From Streptomyces xylophagus (GTDB lineage Bacteria > Actinomycetota > Actinomycetes > Streptomycetales > Streptomycetaceae), in NCBI RefSeq assembly GCF_000716435.1, contig NZ_JNWO01000011.1, positions 213,477 to 277,476 of the forward strand: a stretch of 64,000 nt of DNA, in the 5' to 3' direction. This document shows, piece by piece, positions 27,776 through 36,089 of this stretch. The notes below the pieces were generated by a model. The model saw only the letters and a list, made by a program, of their open reading frames with translations. It was not told the DNA's origin and searched no databases. How positions within the stretch are numbered: position 1 is the first letter of the stretch; the number at the start of each line of letters is the position of its first letter. The position numbers and the translations under genes are program-made.

Positions 27776-28673
27776 CCAGCCCCTGGTCCCCCAGCCGGGC
27801 GACCAGACCCGCATCCACAACATCGGCTACCGCAACTACAACGGCCCCCGCCTGGGCCGCGCCTACGCCCGCCGCTCCCTCTACTCGCAGTCCCTGCGCG
27901 GCGCCTACGGCCTCGGCCGCTCGGTGAAGTCCAAGGTGCTGCCGATGCTGCTGTTCGTGGTCATGTGCGTGCCCGCGGCCATCATGGTGGCCGTCGCGGT
28001 CGCCACGAAGGCCAAGGACCTGCCCGTCGACTACACGCGCTACGCGATCATCATGCAGGCCGTCATCAGCCTCTACGTCGCCTCGCAGGCACCCCAGTCC
28101 GTCTCGCGCGACCTGCGCTTCAAGACCGTACCGCTGTACTTCTCGCGGCCGATCGAGACCGCCGACTACGTAAGGGCCAAGTTCGCGGCCCTCGCCTCGG
28201 CCATGTTCATCCTGACCGCCGCCCCGCTGATCGTGCTCTACGTAGGAGCGTTGCTCGCGAAGCTCGACTTCGCCGACCAGACCAAGGGCTTCGCCCAGGG
28301 ACTCGTCTCCGTGACCCTCCTCTCCCTGCTCTTCGCCGGCATCGGCCTGGTCATCGCGGCGGTCACCCCGCGCCGCGGCTTCGGCATCGCCGCCGTCATC
28401 GCCGTACTGACCATCTCCTACGGCGCCGTCTCCACCCTCCAGGCGATCGCCGACGCGCAGAACGCCACGAACGCCATCCCCTGGATCGGCCTCTTCTCGC
28501 CCGTCACGCTCATCGACGGGCTGCAGTCGGCCTTCCTGGGCGCGACGTCGGCGTTCCCCGGAGGCGTCGGCCCCAGCCACGCGGAAGGCGTCGTCTACGT
28601 CCTCGCCGTCCTGGGCCTCATCGCCGCGACCTACGGCCTCCTGATCCGCCGCTACCGGAAGGTGGGCCTGTGA
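27765..28673 (+). CDS. ABC-2 type transporter permease
   Basis: 302-residue inner-membrane protein, with five or six hydrophobic segments after a basic, Tyr/Arg-rich cytosolic N-terminus (RNYNGPRLGRAYARRSLYSQS). The ATG has AAGGAGG 9 nt upstream and overlaps the preceding ATPase gene by 11 bp, so coupling is likely. The C-terminal RRYRKVGL is basic and presumably cytosolic. Partner of the ATPase at 26783. Confidence 0.9.
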   Translation: MAIDQPLVPQPGDQTRIHNIGYRNYNGPRLGRAYARRSLYSQSLRGAYGLGRSVKSKVLPMLLFVVMCVPAAIMVAVAVATKAKDLPVDYTRYAIIMQAVISLYVASQAPQSVSRDLRFKTVPLYFSRPIETADYVRAKFAALASAMFILTAAPLIVLYVGALLAKLDFADQTKGFAQGLVSVTLLSLLFAGIGLVIAAVTPRRGFGIAAVIAVLTISYGAVSTLQAIADAQNATNAIPWIGLFSPVTLIDGLQSAFLGATSAFPGGVGPSHAEGVVYVLAVLGLIAATYGLLIRRYRKVGL

Positions 28674-29581
28674 CCACGCTCTCCATCGACCACGTCTCCC
28701 GCTGGTTCGGCAACGTGGTCGCTGTCAACGACATCACGATGAACGTCGGCCCCGGCGTCACCGGACTCCTCGGCCCGAACGGCGCCGGAAAGTCCACCCT
28801 CATCAACATGATGGGCGGCTTCCTCGCCCCCTCCACCGGCACCGTCACCCTCGACGGCCAGCAGGTGTGGCGCAACGAGCAGATCTACAAGCACATCGGG
28901 ATCGTCCCCGAGCGCGAGGCGATGTACGACTTCCTCACGGGACGCGAATTCGTCGTCGCCAACGCCGAGTTGCACGGCCTCGGCGCCAAGGCCGCCCAGA
29001 AGGCCCTGGCCACGGTCGAGATGGAGTACGCGCAGGACCGCAAGATCTCCACGTACTCCAAGGGCATGCGCCAGCGCGTGAAGATGGCGTCGGCCCTGGT
29101 CCACGACCCCTCGCTCCTGCTCCTCGACGAGCCCTTCAACGGCATGGACCCGCGCCAGCGCATGCAACTCATGGACCTGCTGCGGCGGATGGGCGACGAG
29201 GGCCGCACGGTGCTGTTCTCGTCCCACATCCTCGAAGAGGTCGAGCAGCTCGCCTGGCACATCGAGGTCGTCGTCGCCGGACGGCACGCGGCCAGCGGCG
29301 ACTTCCGCAAGATCCGCCGCCTGATGACCGACCGCCCGCACCGCTATCTGGTCCGCTCCAGCGACGACCGCGCCCTCGCGGCCGCGCTGATCGCCGACCC
29401 GTCGACGTCCGGCATCGAGGTCGACCTGGCCGAGGGCGCGCTGCGCATCCAGGCCGTCGACTTCGGCCGGTTCACGGCCCTGCTGCCCCGGGTGGCCAAG
29501 GACCACGGCATCCGGCTGCTCACGGTCTCGCCGTCCGACGAGTCCCTCGAGTCCGTCTTCTCGTATCTCGTCGCGGCGTAG
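28670..29581 (+). CDS. ABC-2 type transporter, second ATP-binding subunit
   Basis: 303-residue ATPase with Walker A GPNGAGKST, signature YSKGMRQR, Walker B LLLLDEPFNGMDP and switch H in FSSHILEEV. It starts at a GTG overlapping the preceding stop (GTGA). It is related to the first ATPase of the operon but not a recent duplicate, as the C-terminal extensions differ. It pairs with the permease that follows. Confidence 0.92.
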   Translation: MTTLSIDHVSRWFGNVVAVNDITMNVGPGVTGLLGPNGAGKSTLINMMGGFLAPSTGTVTLDGQQVWRNEQIYKHIGIVPEREAMYDFLTGREFVVANAELHGLGAKAAQKALATVEMEYAQDRKISTYSKGMRQRVKMASALVHDPSLLLLDEPFNGMDPRQRMQLMDLLRRMGDEGRTVLFSSHILEEVEQLAWHIEVVVAGRHAASGDFRKIRRLMTDRPHRYLVRSSDDRALAAALIADPSTSGIEVDLAEGALRIQAVDFGRFTALLPRVAKDHGIRLLTVSPSDESLESVFSYLVAA

Positions 29582-29592
29582 GAGGCCAAGAG

Positions 29593-30312
29593 ATGTACGA
29601 CCCCACAGTCGCCCGACTCACCTACCGGGCCCTGCTCGGCCGGCGCCGGGCCCTCATCCTGGGCGCCCTGCCCTTCCTGCTGATCGCGATCTCCGTGGTG
29701 GTACGGGGCCTCGCCGGCGCCGACGACCAGACCGCGGTGGACGTCCTGGGCGGGCTCGGTCTCGCCACGATGGTGCCGATCATCGGCGTCATCGCGGGCA
29801 CCGGCGCGATCGGACCGGAGATCGACGACGGCTCGGTGGTGTACCTGCTGTCCAAGCCGCTGAAGCGGCCCACGATCATCTTCACCAAGCTGATCGTGGC
29901 GGTCGCGGTCACCATGGTGTTCTCGGCGGTCCCCATGCTGATCTCCGGACTCATCCTCAACGGCAACGGCCAACAGATCGCCGTCGCCTACACGGTGGCC
30001 GCCCTGGTCGCCTCCATCGCCTACGCGGCACTCTTCCTGCTGCTCGGCACGGTGTCCCGGCACGCGGTGGTCTTCGGACTCGTCTACGCCCTCGTCTGGG
30101 AGGCACTGTTCGGCTCCCTGGTCGCCGGCGCCCGCACGCTGAGCGTCCAGCAGTGGTCCCTGGCCGTCGCCCACAAGGTGGCCGGCGGCGACTTGGTGAC
30201 CTCGGACGTCGGACTGACCACGGCGACGGTGTTCCTGGTCGCGGTCACGGTGGGAGCGACCTGGTACGCCGGACAGAAGCTGCGCTCGCTGAAGCTCGTC
30301 GGCGAGGAATGA
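29593..30312 (+). CDS. ABC-2 type transporter, second permease
   Basis: 239-residue membrane protein, about six hydrophobic helices, starting at ATG with GGAGG 8 nt upstream. The PEIDDGSVVYLLSKPLKRPTI loop with conserved Gly and Pro is typical of the ABC-2 NatB/YhgE-like permease class. The four-gene order suggests two half-exporters acting together as one system or on related substrates. Confidence 0.9.
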   Translation: MYDPTVARLTYRALLGRRRALILGALPFLLIAISVVVRGLAGADDQTAVDVLGGLGLATMVPIIGVIAGTGAIGPEIDDGSVVYLLSKPLKRPTIIFTKLIVAVAVTMVFSAVPMLISGLILNGNGQQIAVAYTVAALVASIAYAALFLLLGTVSRHAVVFGLVYALVWEALFGSLVAGARTLSVQQWSLAVAHKVAGGDLVTSDVGLTTATVFLVAVTVGATWYAGQKLRSLKLVGEE

Positions 30313-30412
30313 CCGGGCCTGCTGCGGAAATGACAGGTCCTGATCTTGACGGGGGCTTCATCTCTGTCCGGGCACACTGGGCAAACGGGACGCACGGCTA
30401 GGAGGAACGGGG

Positions 30413-30652
30413 ATGGCTGGAGAGGCAACGTACGGCGGCGGTCAGGCCGAGCCGGGGGACGGCTGGGACAAGTTGGTCCTGGACGACGACTTCATACGGT
30501 CCGCCGAGACGGCCGAGCCGTCCGCCCGCGCCCGGATGCTCGCGGCCCGCTGGCGCAACGAGTCGCCCGAGCCGCAGCCCTGGCGCTCGGACGAACCGCC
30601 CGCGGGTTGGTTCTTCAGCAAGGCACGTCGGCGCAGGTGGCGTCTGCGTTAG
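30413..30652 (+). CDS. Small acidic/basic protein of 79 residues, unknown
   Basis: ATG preceded by AGGAGGAACGGGG, a strong ribosome site. Composition is an acidic N-terminal half (DKLVLDDDF, residues 20-27) and an Arg-rich end (ARRRRWRLR). The block EPPAGWFFSKARRRRW is conserved-looking, but I cannot name the family. It lies 100 bp downstream of the ABC operon on the same strand and could belong to a separate transcript. Confidence 0.7.
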   Translation: MAGEATYGGGQAEPGDGWDKLVLDDDFIRSAETAEPSARARMLAARWRNESPEPQPWRSDEPPAGWFFSKARRRRWRLR

Positions 30653-30762
30653 CCGTCACGCGGCTGCCCTTTTATTCGGTGGCGTCCAACTCGGCGTACA
30701 GGCACAGTTGTTGTGTCGACGCCGGATCAGCCGGCGCCACCGACTGGGAGAGGAGCTGGACG

Positions 30763-30825
30763 ATGTCGATGCACGACAGTACGTCCGACTCCCTTCAGGG
30801 CAGCCCGCGGCGGTCTCCGGAGTAG
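30763..30825 (+). CDS. Possible 20-residue small protein MSMHDSTSDSLQGSPRRSPE
   Basis: Short frame with AGGAG 9 nt before the ATG and a stop at 30823-30825, lying in the 260-bp gap before tRNA-Ser. Ser, Asp and Arg rich, hydrophilic, no domain. The only support is the good ribosome site and position; the rest of the gap shows no other gene. Confidence 0.3.
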   Translation: MSMHDSTSDSLQGSPRRSPE

Positions 30826-30914
30826 TTACCCCTCCGTCGAGCCGCCCACCACGGGGAGCTGCCCGGGGCGGCCGCTTCGAGCACGCGACTCATTCTCGCG
30901 TGGGCCGCCCTCCC

Positions 30915-31002
<88 letters not shown>

Positions 31003-31127
31003 CAAGACACCAGCAATCTGACCCAGGGCACCTGGTCCCACCTAAAGGGGCGCGGGGCTGTGACACTGTGCGGCTCCGCCGCGTGGGCGCGACCAGCCCC
31101 CACCGGACCCGCAGCCATACGACGACC

Positions 31128-31931
31128 TCAGCCCAACAGTCGCTCCAACACCACCGCGATCCCGTCCTCCTCATTCGAAGACGTCACCTCATCCGCCACA
31201 GCCTTGAGCTCCTCATGCGCGTTGGCCATAGCCACGCCGTGAGACGCCCACCCGAACATCGCGATGTCATTGGGCATATCGCCGAAGGCAACCGTGTCGG
31301 CGGCCTTCAGGCCCAGACGGCGGGCGGCCAACGACAGACCGGTCGCCTTCGTGAGGCCGAGCGGAAGCAGTTCGACGATGCCCTCGCCGGCCAGCGCGAC
31401 CGAGACGAAACCGCCCGCGGCCACCCGCGCCGCCTCGGCGAGCTGATCGTCCGTGAGAGTCGGGTGCTGGATGTAGATCTTGTTCAGCGGCGCCGCCCAC
31501 AGCTCGGACACGTCCGTGAGCGGGGTCGACGGCAGCGAGCCCGTCACCGCGTACCCGTCGCCGACCAGCACATCGCCGTCCAGGCCGTCCCGGCTCGCCG
31601 CCAGGAACAGCGGGCCGACCTCCGCCTCGATCTTGGCGAGTGCCACCCCGGCCAGTTGACGGTCCAGGGTGACCGAGGTCAGCAAGCGGTGCGCCCCGGC
31701 GTCGTAGACCTGAGCACCCTGGCCGCAGACCGCGAGGCCCGCGTAGCCGAGGTCGTCGAGGATGTGGCGGGTCCAGGGGACCGCGCGGCCGGTCACCACG
31801 ATGTGCGCGGCACCGGCCTCCGTGGCCGCCGCGAGGGCGGCACGGGTGCGCGGCGAGACCGACTCGTCGGAGCGCAGAAGCGTTCCGTCGAGGTCGGTCG
31901 CGATCAGCTTGTACGGGAAGCCGGTGCTCAC
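31128..31931 (-). CDS. Cof-type HAD hydrolase
   Basis: 267-residue HAD-superfamily phosphatase with motifs DLDGTLLR (Asp nucleophile), [14 protein letters not shown] and [11 protein letters not shown]. The cap is of the C2 Cof type. It starts with GTG overlapping the serS stop (GTGA), so the two are one transcription unit. The link to serS is conserved in Streptomyces, as I recall, but a functional reason is not known. Paralogue of the gene at 19034-19906. Confidence 0.92.
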   Translation of the reverse strand: MSTGFPYKLIATDLDGTLLRSDESVSPRTRAALAAATEAGAAHIVVTGRAVPWTRHILDDLGYAGLAVCGQGAQVYDAGAHRLLTSVTLDRQLAGVALAKIEAEVGPLFLAASRDGLDGDVLVGDGYAVTGSLPSTPLTDVSELWAAPLNKIYIQHPTLTDDQLAEAARVAAGGFVSVALAGEGIVELLPLGLTKATGLSLAARRLGLKAADTVAFGDMPNDIAMFGWASHGVAMANAHEELKAVADEVTSSNEEDGIAVVLERLLG

Positions 31932-33205
31932 TTGGCGACCGGCGTCAGGACCTCACGGCCGCCGAGGTACGGGCGCAGTACCTCAGGCACACGCACGGAA
32001 CCGTCCGCCAGCTGGTGGTTCTCCAGGATCGCCACGATCGTGCGGGGTACGGCGCACAGCGTGCCGTTCAGCGTCGCCAGCGGCTGGACCTTCTTGTCGT
32101 CGCGCAGGCGGACGGAGAGCCGGCGGGCCTGGAAGCTGTCGCAGTTGGAGGCCGAGGTCAGCTCGCGGTACTTGCCCTGGGTCGGGATCCACGCCTCGCA
32201 GTCGAACTTGCGGGACGCCGACGCGCCGAGGTCGCCGGAGGCCACGTCGATGACCTGGAAGGGGAGTTCGAGGGCGGTGAGCCACTGCTTCTCCCAGTCC
32301 AGGAGCCGCTGGTGCTCGTTCTCCGCGTCCTCGGGGAGGACGTACGAGAACATCTCGACCTTGTCGAACTGGTGCACGCGGAAGATGCCGCGCGTGTCCT
32401 TGCCGTAGGTGCCCGCCTCGCGGCGGAAGCACGGGGAGAAGCCCGCGTAGCGCAGCGGGAGCTTGTCGGCGTCGAGGATCTCGTCCATGTGGTACGCGGC
32501 GAGGGGGACCTCGGAGGTGCCGACGAGGTAGAAGTCGTCCTTCTCCAGGTGGTACACGTTCTCCGCGGCCTGGCCGAGGAAGCCGGTGCCCTCCATGGCG
32601 CGCGGGCGGACCAGCGCCGGGGTCAGCATCGGGATGAAGCCGGCCTCCGTGGCCTGCGCGATCGCCGCGTTGACGAGCGCCAGCTCCAGCAGGGCGCCGA
32701 CGCCGGTGAGGTAGTAGAAGCGCGAGCCGGACACCTTGGCGCCGCGCTCGACGTCGATGGCGCCGAGCGCCTCGCCGAGTTCCAGGTGGTCCTTGGGCTC
32801 GAAGCCCTCGGCGCCGAAGTCGCGGATCGTGCCGTGCGTCTCGAGGACGACGAAGTCCTCCTCGCCGCCCACGGGCACATCGGGGTGCACGAGGTTGCCG
32901 AGCTGGAGCGCGAGGCGCTTGGTCTCCTCGTCCGCCTCGTGCTGCTCGGCGTCGGCCGCCTTGACGTCGGCGGCGAGCTGGCCCGTCTTCTTGAGCAGCT
33001 CGGCCTTCTCGTCGCCGGAGGCCTTGGGGATGAGCTTGCCGAGCGCCTTCTGCTCGGAGCGCAGCTCGTCGAAGCGGACGCCGGACGACCTGCGCCGCTC
33101 GTCGGCGGACAGGAGAGCGTCGACGAGCGCGACGTCCTCTCCACGGGCGCGCTGGGACGCGCGCACACGGTCGGGGTCCTCACGGAGCAGGCGAAGGTCA
33201 ATCAC
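31928..33205 (-). CDS. serS: Seryl-tRNA synthetase
   Basis: 425-residue class II aminoacyl-tRNA synthetase that charges tRNA-Ser. The N-terminal coiled-coil arm (about 30-100) binds the long variable arm of tRNA-Ser; the catalytic domain has motif 2 [15 protein letters not shown] and motif 3 [12 protein letters not shown]. The GTG at 33205 gives the family start [11 protein letters not shown]. On the coding strand TAGCCT lies exactly 7 nt before this GTG, so the mRNA is probably leaderless. A tRNA-Ser gene lies about 0.9 kb downstream. No T-box leader is seen. Confidence 0.97.
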   Translation of the reverse strand: MIDLRLLREDPDRVRASQRARGEDVALVDALLSADERRRSSGVRFDELRSEQKALGKLIPKASGDEKAELLKKTGQLAADVKAADAEQHEADEETKRLALQLGNLVHPDVPVGGEEDFVVLETHGTIRDFGAEGFEPKDHLELGEALGAIDVERGAKVSGSRFYYLTGVGALLELALVNAAIAQATEAGFIPMLTPALVRPRAMEGTGFLGQAAENVYHLEKDDFYLVGTSEVPLAAYHMDEILDADKLPLRYAGFSPCFRREAGTYGKDTRGIFRVHQFDKVEMFSYVLPEDAENEHQRLLDWEKQWLTALELPFQVIDVASGDLGASASRKFDCEAWIPTQGKYRELTSASNCDSFQARRLSVRLRDDKKVQPLATLNGTLCAVPRTIVAILENHQLADGSVRVPEVLRPYLGGREVLTPVAK

Positions 33206-33410
33206 GCGGACCAGGCTACCGGTGCCGAGTTCCGGCTCACGACTCAGCATTCCGAACTGCGTCTTACATCCAGTTATGCGGCAATTGCGCAGAGTGTCGG
33301 CACATGTCGACGCGGGTCAATAAAAACGCGTCCCATTCCCTGGAACGGGGCAGGCGCGGGGCGGCCGGTTGACCCGAATCCCTTGTGGGAAACGGGACTT
33401 GAGGTCGCGG

Positions 33411-33722
33411 TTGTCCACAGGAATCCACCTCCCGGAAAAGTTATCCACAGGGTGTGTGGAAGATCTGTGGATGCCGGAAGTGATCATTCCGAAAGGGGTC
33501 CTTGAGTCGAGGAATTCCCGACCCAAACGTCCCTCACACCCACTTTCGGGTGGAATTGCGTCGCTCCATAGGATTGCCCGAAGGAAACGGGTGGACGAAG
33601 AGTGACCTACGCGCCGGTGCCCACCCCTGTGGGCTGTAGGGCGATTTGTCGACAGAGTCGTGCTCCACTGTCGACTTGTCCCCAGGTCGAGAAGTGCGCC
33701 TGTGGATAACTTCTGTGGATAA
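33411..33722. other. Cluster of DnaA boxes between serS and pheA
   Basis: The 573-bp gap between serS and pheA holds four perfect boxes: TTGTCCACA (33411-33419), TTATCCACA (33441-33449), TGTGGATAA (33701-33709) and TGTGGATAA (33714-33722). One-mismatch boxes occur at TGTGGATGC (33466), TTGTCGACA (33646-33654) and TTGTCCCCA (33676). Small open frames in the gap lack ribosome sites and I leave them out. DnaA-box clusters outside oriC that titrate DnaA are known in S. coelicolor; whether this is one of them is not established here. Confidence 0.7.
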
Positions 33723-33778
33723 CGAAGATACGCAGGTACTACCGGCGCACTGCCCGTGCACCACCGGCCCACTGCGGG

Positions 33779-34711
33779 TCAGAAACGGCCGTCCTGGCAG
33801 TGCGCGACCCAGTCGGCCGCCGCGAGGAACTCCTCGTCCGAGGTCCCCGGGAACAGCGGCCGCACCCCGTCCACGCCGACGTCCGCGCGCGGGTACGAAC
33901 CGAGGAAGCGCACCTGGAGACAGATCCGCTTGAGCCCGGTCAGGGCCTCGGCCACCCGGCGGTCGGAGATGTGCCCCTCGGCGTCGATGCAGAAGCAGTA
34001 GTTGCCGATGCCGGCGCCGGTCGGGCGGGACTGCAGCAGCATGAGGTTGATGCCCCGGGTGGCGAACTCGCCCAGCAGGTCGCGCAGACCGCCGGGGTGG
34101 TCGTCCCGCTGCCAGATCACGACCGACGTCTTGTCCGCGCCGGTCGGGGCCGCGGGACGGGCGGGCCTGCCCACCAGCACGAACCGGGTCTGCGCGTTCT
34201 CCGCGTCGTGGATCTCGGTCTCCAGGGCCTCGAGACCGTACCGGGCGGCGGCGAACTCACCGGCGAAGGCGGCGTCGTAGCGGCCCTCCTGGACCAGGCG
34301 GGCGGCGTCCGCGTTCGAGGCCGCCGACTCCCACAGGGCGTCCGGGATGTTCGCCTTCATCCAGTTGCGGACCTGCGGCTGGGCGGCGGGGTGCGCGGAG
34401 ACCGTCTTGATGTCGGAGATCTTCGTGCCGGGCCTGACCAGCAGCGCGAAGGTGATCGACAGCAGCACCTCGCGGTAGATCATCAGCGGCGCACCCGCGA
34501 CCAGCTCGTCCAGGGTGGTGGTGATGCCGCCCTCGACGGAGTTCTCGATCGGCACGAACGCGGCCTCGGCCTCACCGGTGCGCACCGCGTCCAGCGCGGA
34601 CTGCACCGACACGTACGGGATCAGCTCCCGGGTGGCCGCCTCGGGAAGCGTGCGCAGGGCGACTTCGGTGAAGGTGCCCTCAGGGCCGAGATACGCATAG
34701 CTGGCTGGCAT
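33779..34711 (-). CDS. pheA: Prephenate dehydratase
   Basis: 310-residue cytosolic enzyme that converts prephenate to phenylpyruvate, the step before phenylalanine. The catalytic domain has the conserved YLGPEGTFTE start, the VPIENSVEGG block and TRFVLVGRP. A C-terminal ACT domain (about 195-275), with GINLMLLQSRPT in place of the usual ESRP, provides Phe feedback control. GGGTGA precedes the ATG. The aminotransferase at 8621 could complete Phe synthesis, though unlinked. Confidence 0.96.
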   Translation of the reverse strand: MPASYAYLGPEGTFTEVALRTLPEAATRELIPYVSVQSALDAVRTGEAEAAFVPIENSVEGGITTTLDELVAGAPLMIYREVLLSITFALLVRPGTKISDIKTVSAHPAAQPQVRNWMKANIPDALWESAASNADAARLVQEGRYDAAFAGEFAAARYGLEALETEIHDAENAQTRFVLVGRPARPAAPTGADKTSVVIWQRDDHPGGLRDLLGEFATRGINLMLLQSRPTGAGIGNYCFCIDAEGHISDRRVAEALTGLKRICLQVRFLGSYPRADVGVDGVRPLFPGTSDEEFLAAADWVAHCQDGRF

Positions 34712-34782
34712 GACTTCACCCTAATGGGCCTTGCGAAACCCGGTGCACCCTTCTCGACCCGGCCACCCCAACGGGCGACGAC

Positions 34783-36081
34783 TCACCCCTCCAGCAGCCG
34801 CTGCCCCACGTACTCGCCCTCCGCCGCCCCGCCCGGCACCGCGAACAGGCCGCTCGCCTCGTGCCGGATGTATGTCGACAGGGCGTCGCCGCGGTCGAGT
34901 TTCCGCTGCACGGTGACGAAGCCGCGCAGCGGGTCCGCCTGCCAGCAGACGAACAGGAGCCCGGCGTCCGGGGTGCCGTCGGCGGCGATGCCGTCGTGGT
35001 ACGAGAAGGGGCGGCGGAGCATCGCCGCGCCGCCGTTCTGGTCGGGGCGGGCGATCCGGGCGTGCGCGTTGATGGGGACGACCAGGGCGCCCTTCGCGTC
35101 GGTCTTCTCCAGGTCCATCGCGGTCGTCTCGGCGCCCCCGGAGAGCGCCGCCCCGTTGGACTTGCGGCGCCCGATGACGTTCTCCTGGGCGCCGACCGAG
35201 AGCTTCTCCCAGTCGTCGAGGAGCATGCGGATACGGCGTACGACGGCGTAGGAGCCGTTCGCCATCCAGGCCGGGTCGGTCGAACCGGACGCCGGCACGA
35301 AGATCCGCTTGTCGAAGGTGGACTCGGTCGGCTTGGGGTTGCGGGTGCCGTCGAGCTGGCCCATGAGGTTGCGGGCCGTCATGGTGTGGGCCGTGGCGCC
35401 CGGCGTCCGGTTGAAGCCGTTCATCTGCCAGCGGACCTTGGCCGCGCTGCCCGCGTCCTTCTGGATCGTGCGCAGGGCGTGGAAGGCGACCAGCGCGTCG
35501 TTGGCACCGATCTGCACCCACAGGTCGCCGTTGCTGCGGGACTTGTCGAGTTGGTCGGAGGAGAAGTCGGGCAGCGGGTCGAGGGAGACGGGCCGCTGCT
35601 TCTCCAGTCCCGTACGGGAGAAGAAGGAGTTGCCGAAGCCGAAGGTGATCGTCAGCGACGAGGGCCCCGCGTCCCGGGCGACATCCGTGTCCTCCTGCGC
35701 CGCCGCCTCGCCCGCCATCAGCCGCTGCGCGGTCGTCGACCAGCGGCGCAGCAGGGCCGCCGCCTCCTTGCGGCTCGCGCCCGCCGCGAGGTCGAAGGCG
35801 ACGAGGTGACCGCGTGCCTGGAGGCCCTCGGTGATGCCGGGCTGATGTTTCCCGTGAAACATTGCCATGTCCTCGCCCAGCGAGGTGAGCGGTGTGGCCC
35901 CGGCCGGCGCGGCCGCGTACCCCACGGCCCCGCCCGCCGCACCGAGCACAAGCCCGGTGGCACCGGCCGTACCGAGGAGTCGTCGGCGGGAAATGCCCTC
36001 CCCTGGGGAGGCGTTTTCGGAAACGGTCTCCCCAGGAGGTGCCTCTGCGCTGCGGGCCTCGGGAAGGGACTGGTCAGGCAT
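34783..36081 (-). CDS. dtpA: Tat-exported DyP-type heme peroxidase DtpA
   Basis: 432-residue dye-decolorising peroxidase exported by the Tat route: SRRRLLGTAGA at residues 31-41 is the twin-arginine signal. The heme domain has GQLDGTRNP (GxxDG, near 240) with catalytic Asp, and INAHARIARPD supplying the proximal His near 340. In S. lividans DtpA works with Sco and ECuC in copper delivery to the radical oxidase GlxA, and the same neighbours are present here. It starts 8 bp after the CopCD stop, as the last gene of the copper operon. A degenerate parS sequence lies inside its early coding region. Confidence 0.93.
   Translation of the reverse strand: MPDQSLPEARSAEAPPGETVSENASPGEGISRRRLLGTAGATGLVLGAAGGAVGYAAAPAGATPLTSLGEDMAMFHGKHQPGITEGLQARGHLVAFDLAAGASRKEAAALLRRWSTTAQRLMAGEAAAQEDTDVARDAGPSSLTITFGFGNSFFSRTGLEKQRPVSLDPLPDFSSDQLDKSRSNGDLWVQIGANDALVAFHALRTIQKDAGSAAKVRWQMNGFNRTPGATAHTMTARNLMGQLDGTRNPKPTESTFDKRIFVPASGSTDPAWMANGSYAVVRRIRMLLDDWEKLSVGAQENVIGRRKSNGAALSGGAETTAMDLEKTDAKGALVVPINAHARIARPDQNGGAAMLRRPFSYHDGIAADGTPDAGLLFVCWQADPLRGFVTVQRKLDRGDALSTYIRHEASGLFAVPGGAAEGEYVGQRLLEG
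35847..35860. other. Degenerate parS-like sequence inside dtpA
   Basis: GTTTCCCGTGAAAC differs from the parS palindrome at one base. It is within codons for MFHGKH of DtpA. Streptomyces genomes carry some degenerate parS copies, so binding is possible but weaker. Confidence 0.5.
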
Positions 36082-36089
36082 GGCGTGGT

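Noticed and set aside
33317..33772. 151-codon minus-strand frame over the DnaA-box cluster
   Set aside because: Its protein consists largely of repeated box-derived sequence, has no ribosome site, and would overlay the DnaA boxes.
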